From Nitrospiraceae bacterium (lineage in GTDB: Bacteria; Nitrospirota; Nitrospiria; Nitrospirales; Nitrospiraceae), in assembly GCA_025934615.1 (NCBI GenBank), contig JAICXS010000086.1, forward strand, positions 1-7,222: a stretch of DNA of 7,222 bases, in the 5' to 3' direction. Below, in pieces: positions 5,439-7,222 of this stretch. The first letter of the stretch is position 1. Every line of letters begins with the position of its first letter. The position numbers and the translations under genes were made by a program. Under the pieces are notes generated by a model. That model made no database searches. It was not told the DNA's origin and saw only the letters and a program-made list of their open reading frames with translations.

Positions 5439-5948
5439 CTATTTCAACGTGAGCGTTCCGCGTTTCGGCCAAGCATTCATGTATGTCCGCACGCCATTCT
5501 CTCCCACGGCAAGGAGTTTAGCCCGAATTTCATAGTCGTACATTCCGGTCCCCGCCAATTCTTTTGACTGATCCATCCCATCCCAGGTGAGCAAGACTTG
5601 GATCCGAGGTTTGCTGTTCGCGATCGGAGCGGCGGACACCGCGTGCTCCGGCCTGTCGATCGATTGGCGGCTCGACAAAAAACGCATCGATCGCATTGAA
5701 GGCGAACTGATGAGCGTAGATACTTCCAGCATGAGATGTTGCTCGGTCTCCTTGGGCAATTCGATCTCGACCGTAAAGTCCAGTGTGCCGTTGCCGGGGA
5801 CATAGGAGACGGGAGCTAGTGTTACAGAAACGATTTTCAACTCCGGCGGAGTGACCGGCCCCCGCTTTCGTTTCGCGGCAAAGGTCTGTGCCGGCGCCAC
5901 GATGAAACACACGAGGCAGACGATTGCAATAAGCCTTGCACGGCTCAT
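5439..5948 (-). CDS. Exported protein with FlgD/Ig-like C-terminal motif, function unknown
   Basis: From the ATG at 5948 the product is 169 residues. The N-terminus is a clear Sec signal: Arg at 3 and 5, a hydrophobic core at about 6-18, and a likely cleavage after TFA (residue 24). The mature protein starts with a very basic AKRKRG. The rest looks like beta sandwich: alternating strands ELKIVSVTLAPVSYV (36-50), TLDFTVEIEL (55-64) and IQVLLTWDG (116-124). WDGMDQSKELAGTGMYDYEI (122-141) resembles the WDG.D..G..L..G.Y.Y.. signature of FlgD-type Ig-like domains. There are no Cys residues in the mature part. The start was chosen because GGAG lies four bases before it and the signal peptide begins there; an ATG at 5966 would add six residues. 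The frame is open upstream to 6110 without protein-like sequence. It sits between larB and larC on the other strand, probably an independent gene. The fold is an inference from one motif. Confidence 0.78.
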   Translation of the reverse strand: MSRARLIAIVCLVCFIVAPAQTFAAKRKRGPVTPPELKIVSVTLAPVSYVPGNGTLDFTVEIELPKETEQHLMLEVSTLISSPSMRSMRFLSSRQSIDRPEHAVSAAPIANSKPRIQVLLTWDGMDQSKELAGTGMYDYEIRAKLLAVGENGVRTYMNAWPKRGTLTLK

Positions 5949-6081
5949 ATCTCTCCGAGTGCTCATCTGTAGGTGTTGAGAATACTTCTTGGACACATTG
6001 AGGCCCTGCAGGGATGCGGGGACAAACCACACCCTTATTCGGGTACAGGTCGACGGTGTAGGGTTGTATGAAAGCAATGCG

Positions 6082-6110
6082 TGGATATCATAGGGGTCTG
6101 AAGGTGTCAA
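6082..6110 (-). promoter_or_regulatory. Possible promoter for the minus-strand exported-protein gene
   Basis: On the minus strand a perfect TTGACA (6110-6105) is followed after 17 bases by TATCCA (6087-6082), which matches the -10 consensus at only three positions. It would give a leader of about 130 bases before the ATG at 5948. The -35 box is convincing and the -10 box is not. Confidence 0.3.
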
Positions 6111-6158
6111 TGCTGAATCTGTAAGTCCACAACAAACCTTTTGGTCTCAGAGTGGTTT

Positions 6159-6167
6159 TGTTAAGAT
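6159..6167 (+). promoter_or_regulatory. larC: Possible extended -10 promoter for larC
   Basis: TGT immediately before TAAGAT (6162-6167) gives an extended -10 element (TGnTAAGAT). A poor -35 candidate, TTGGTC at 6141-6146, is only 15 bases away. Transcription would start near 6174, giving a leader of about 57 bases before the ATG at 6231. This promoter is needed if larC is not transcribed with larB, which the inverted gene between them suggests. The 282-base region 5949-6230 between the two divergent genes holds nothing else I can support. Confidence 0.4.
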
Positions 6168-6230
6168 GACCGCCGCTCGGGGCAAGTGCGACGTACTGGA
6201 CGCTGAGAAGATGCGTTGAAAAAAGGTGAC

Positions 6231-7222
6231 ATGCAGCATCTACATTTTGATTGTTTCTCAGGAATCAGCGGAGACATGACGCTCGGGGCGCTCGTCGATG
6301 CGGGCTTGCCACTCAAAGAGTTGTCTCGCGCGCTCAAGGATTTGCCGGCGGCACACTACCGGCTCCGTTCCGCACGTGTCATGCGCGGAGGTCTGTCCGC
6401 CACCAAAGTCGATGTCGTGATTCAGCGCGGCTTCCACACCCCACTGTCTTTGAGCCGCATTCAACGGCTGATCAGGAGCAGTCGTCTTCCGCGCGTAGTC
6501 AAAGAACAAAGCCTGGCAGTGTTCGACCGCCTGGCAAATGCTGAAGGCCTCGCACATCGCGTCAGTCCTTCGAAGGTGACCTTTCACGAAGTCGGTGTGA
6601 TCGATTCATTGGTCGATGTGGTGGGTGCTATTGTGGGATGTCACCTGTTAGGCGTTCAGCGGATTACCTCATCGGCAGTAAATGTAGGCTCGGGAGTCAT
6701 CGATTCAGCACATGGACGATTACCGGCGCCAGGTCCGGCCGTGGCCGCTTTAGCTCGTAAGATTCCCGTGTACAGCAGCGGCCCCGCTCGCGAGTTCACC
6801 ACTCCGACGGGCCTCGCGCTCCTCGGTATATTGGTGCAGCAATTTGGGCCTCTGCCCCTCATGCGTCCTACGGCTATTGGCTATGGGGCGGGCAGTGCCG
6901 ATCCGAAGGACTGGCCGAATGCGCTCCGGATTTTTGTCGGCGAGTCGGTATCGACCATTGAGCACACCGATACGATTGTTCAACTCGAAACCAATGTCGA
7001 CGATCTGCACCCGCAAACCTATGAGACCGTCATGGAACGGCTGTTTTCTGCCGGCGCCGTCGACGTCGTCCTCACGCCGGCGATTATGAAACATGCACGG
7101 CCCGGCATTGTGCTCACTGCGCTCACCCCTCACGCAAAAGCCCAGGCTGTTACAGAAGTCCTCTTGCGGGACACCAGCACACTGGGCGTGCGCATACAGG
7201 AACTGCACAGAGTGGTTCTGCC
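6231..7222 (+). CDS. larC: Nickel-pincer cofactor nickel insertase LarC (3' end outside window)
   Basis: The frame is open from the ATG at 6231 to the window edge, giving 330 residues; the family is usually about 400. LarC inserts nickel into the dithio-pyridinium mononucleotide made by LarB and LarE, using CTP, to finish the NPN cofactor. AAGGTG (6223-6228) supplies the ribosome-binding site. Diagnostic segments are HFDCFSGISGDM (5-16), TFHEVGVIDSLVDVVGA (117-133), SAVNVGSGVIDSAHGRLPAPGPA (148-170), TTPTGLALL (190-198) and AIGYGAGSADPKDWPN (215-230). The C-terminal nickel-binding half follows with ETNVDDLHPQTYETVMERL (253-271) and TPAIMKHARPG (282-292). The LarC1 and LarC2 parts are joined in one frame. 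In Lactobacillus plantarum they are joined by a programmed frameshift, and no slippery run is seen here at the junction (about residues 240-250). The usual His-rich loop before the RIQRL helix is reduced to GFHTPLS (67-73) with one His. Confidence 0.95.
   Translation, partial: MQHLHFDCFSGISGDMTLGALVDAGLPLKELSRALKDLPAAHYRLRSARVMRGGLSATKVDVVIQRGFHTPLSLSRIQRLIRSSRLPRVVKEQSLAVFDRLANAEGLAHRVSPSKVTFHEVGVIDSLVDVVGAIVGCHLLGVQRITSSAVNVGSGVIDSAHGRLPAPGPAVAALARKIPVYSSGPAREFTTPTGLALLGILVQQFGPLPLMRPTAIGYGAGSADPKDWPNALRIFVGESVSTIEHTDTIVQLETNVDDLHPQTYETVMERLFSAGAVDVVLTPAIMKHARPGIVLTALTPHAKAQAVTEVLLRDTSTLGVRIQELHRVVL

Noticed and set aside
6004..6013. Perfect 10-base palindrome CCCTGCAGGG upstream of the exported-protein gene
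   Set aside because: It occurs once, has no spaced partner or box context, and a palindrome of this size is expected by chance in GC-rich DNA of this length.
5949..6110. A 54-residue upstream extension of the minus-strand exported protein
   Set aside because: It would place the signal peptide internally, has no ribosome-binding site and overlaps the likely promoter. GGAG precedes the ATG at 5948.
6258..6587. A 109-residue minus-strand open frame and several others over larC
   Set aside because: These are shadows of larC, whose own frame shows all family motifs but has no stop in the window.

Overview
This window looks like chromosomal DNA from a GC-rich bacterium. The gene content and protein style resemble Nitrospira and relatives (Nitrospirota), but that is an impression from memory and was not tested. 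No rRNA, tRNA, CRISPR array, insertion sequence or phage gene is visible. Every gene can be read without a frameshift. The window cuts two genes: a histidine kinase at the left edge and larC at the right edge.

Left part (1-725): the last 56 residues of a sensor histidine kinase, then a promoter and a small exported protein carrying a duplicated HPGY...PVN motif, closed by a strong intrinsic terminator. Middle left (844-2889): a two-gene operon with a 4-base ATGA overlap. Its first gene is a TIGR00300/LOR-SDH type ornithine cyclodeaminase, and its second is an arginine dihydrolase-type amidinotransferase-fold enzyme. In cyanobacteria these two activities occur as one fused protein (AgrE/ArgZ), so here they probably form a split arginine-to-ornithine-to-proline route that releases ammonia and CO2. 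The operon converges on a small membrane zinc-ribbon protein on the minus strand. The two stop codons lie in opposite arms of one hairpin.

Middle right (3369-5347): gpsA (glycerol-3-phosphate dehydrogenase, phospholipid precursor supply) has a perfect TTGACA-N17-TATAAT promoter, divergent from the zinc-ribbon gene. A spacer with a composite hairpin separates it from larB, the first enzyme of nickel-pincer nucleotide (NPN) cofactor synthesis. Right part (5439-7222): an exported protein with a FlgD/Ig-like C-terminal strand motif on the minus strand, then larC, the nickel-inserting enzyme of the same cofactor pathway, running off the end. larB and larC act in one pathway but are separated by this inverted gene. 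larE (sulfur insertion) and any LarA-type client enzyme are not in the window.

The most interesting item is the split arginine dihydrolase/ornithine cyclodeaminase pair. Next are the LarC lacking its usual histidine-rich loop and the small exported protein with terminal repeats.
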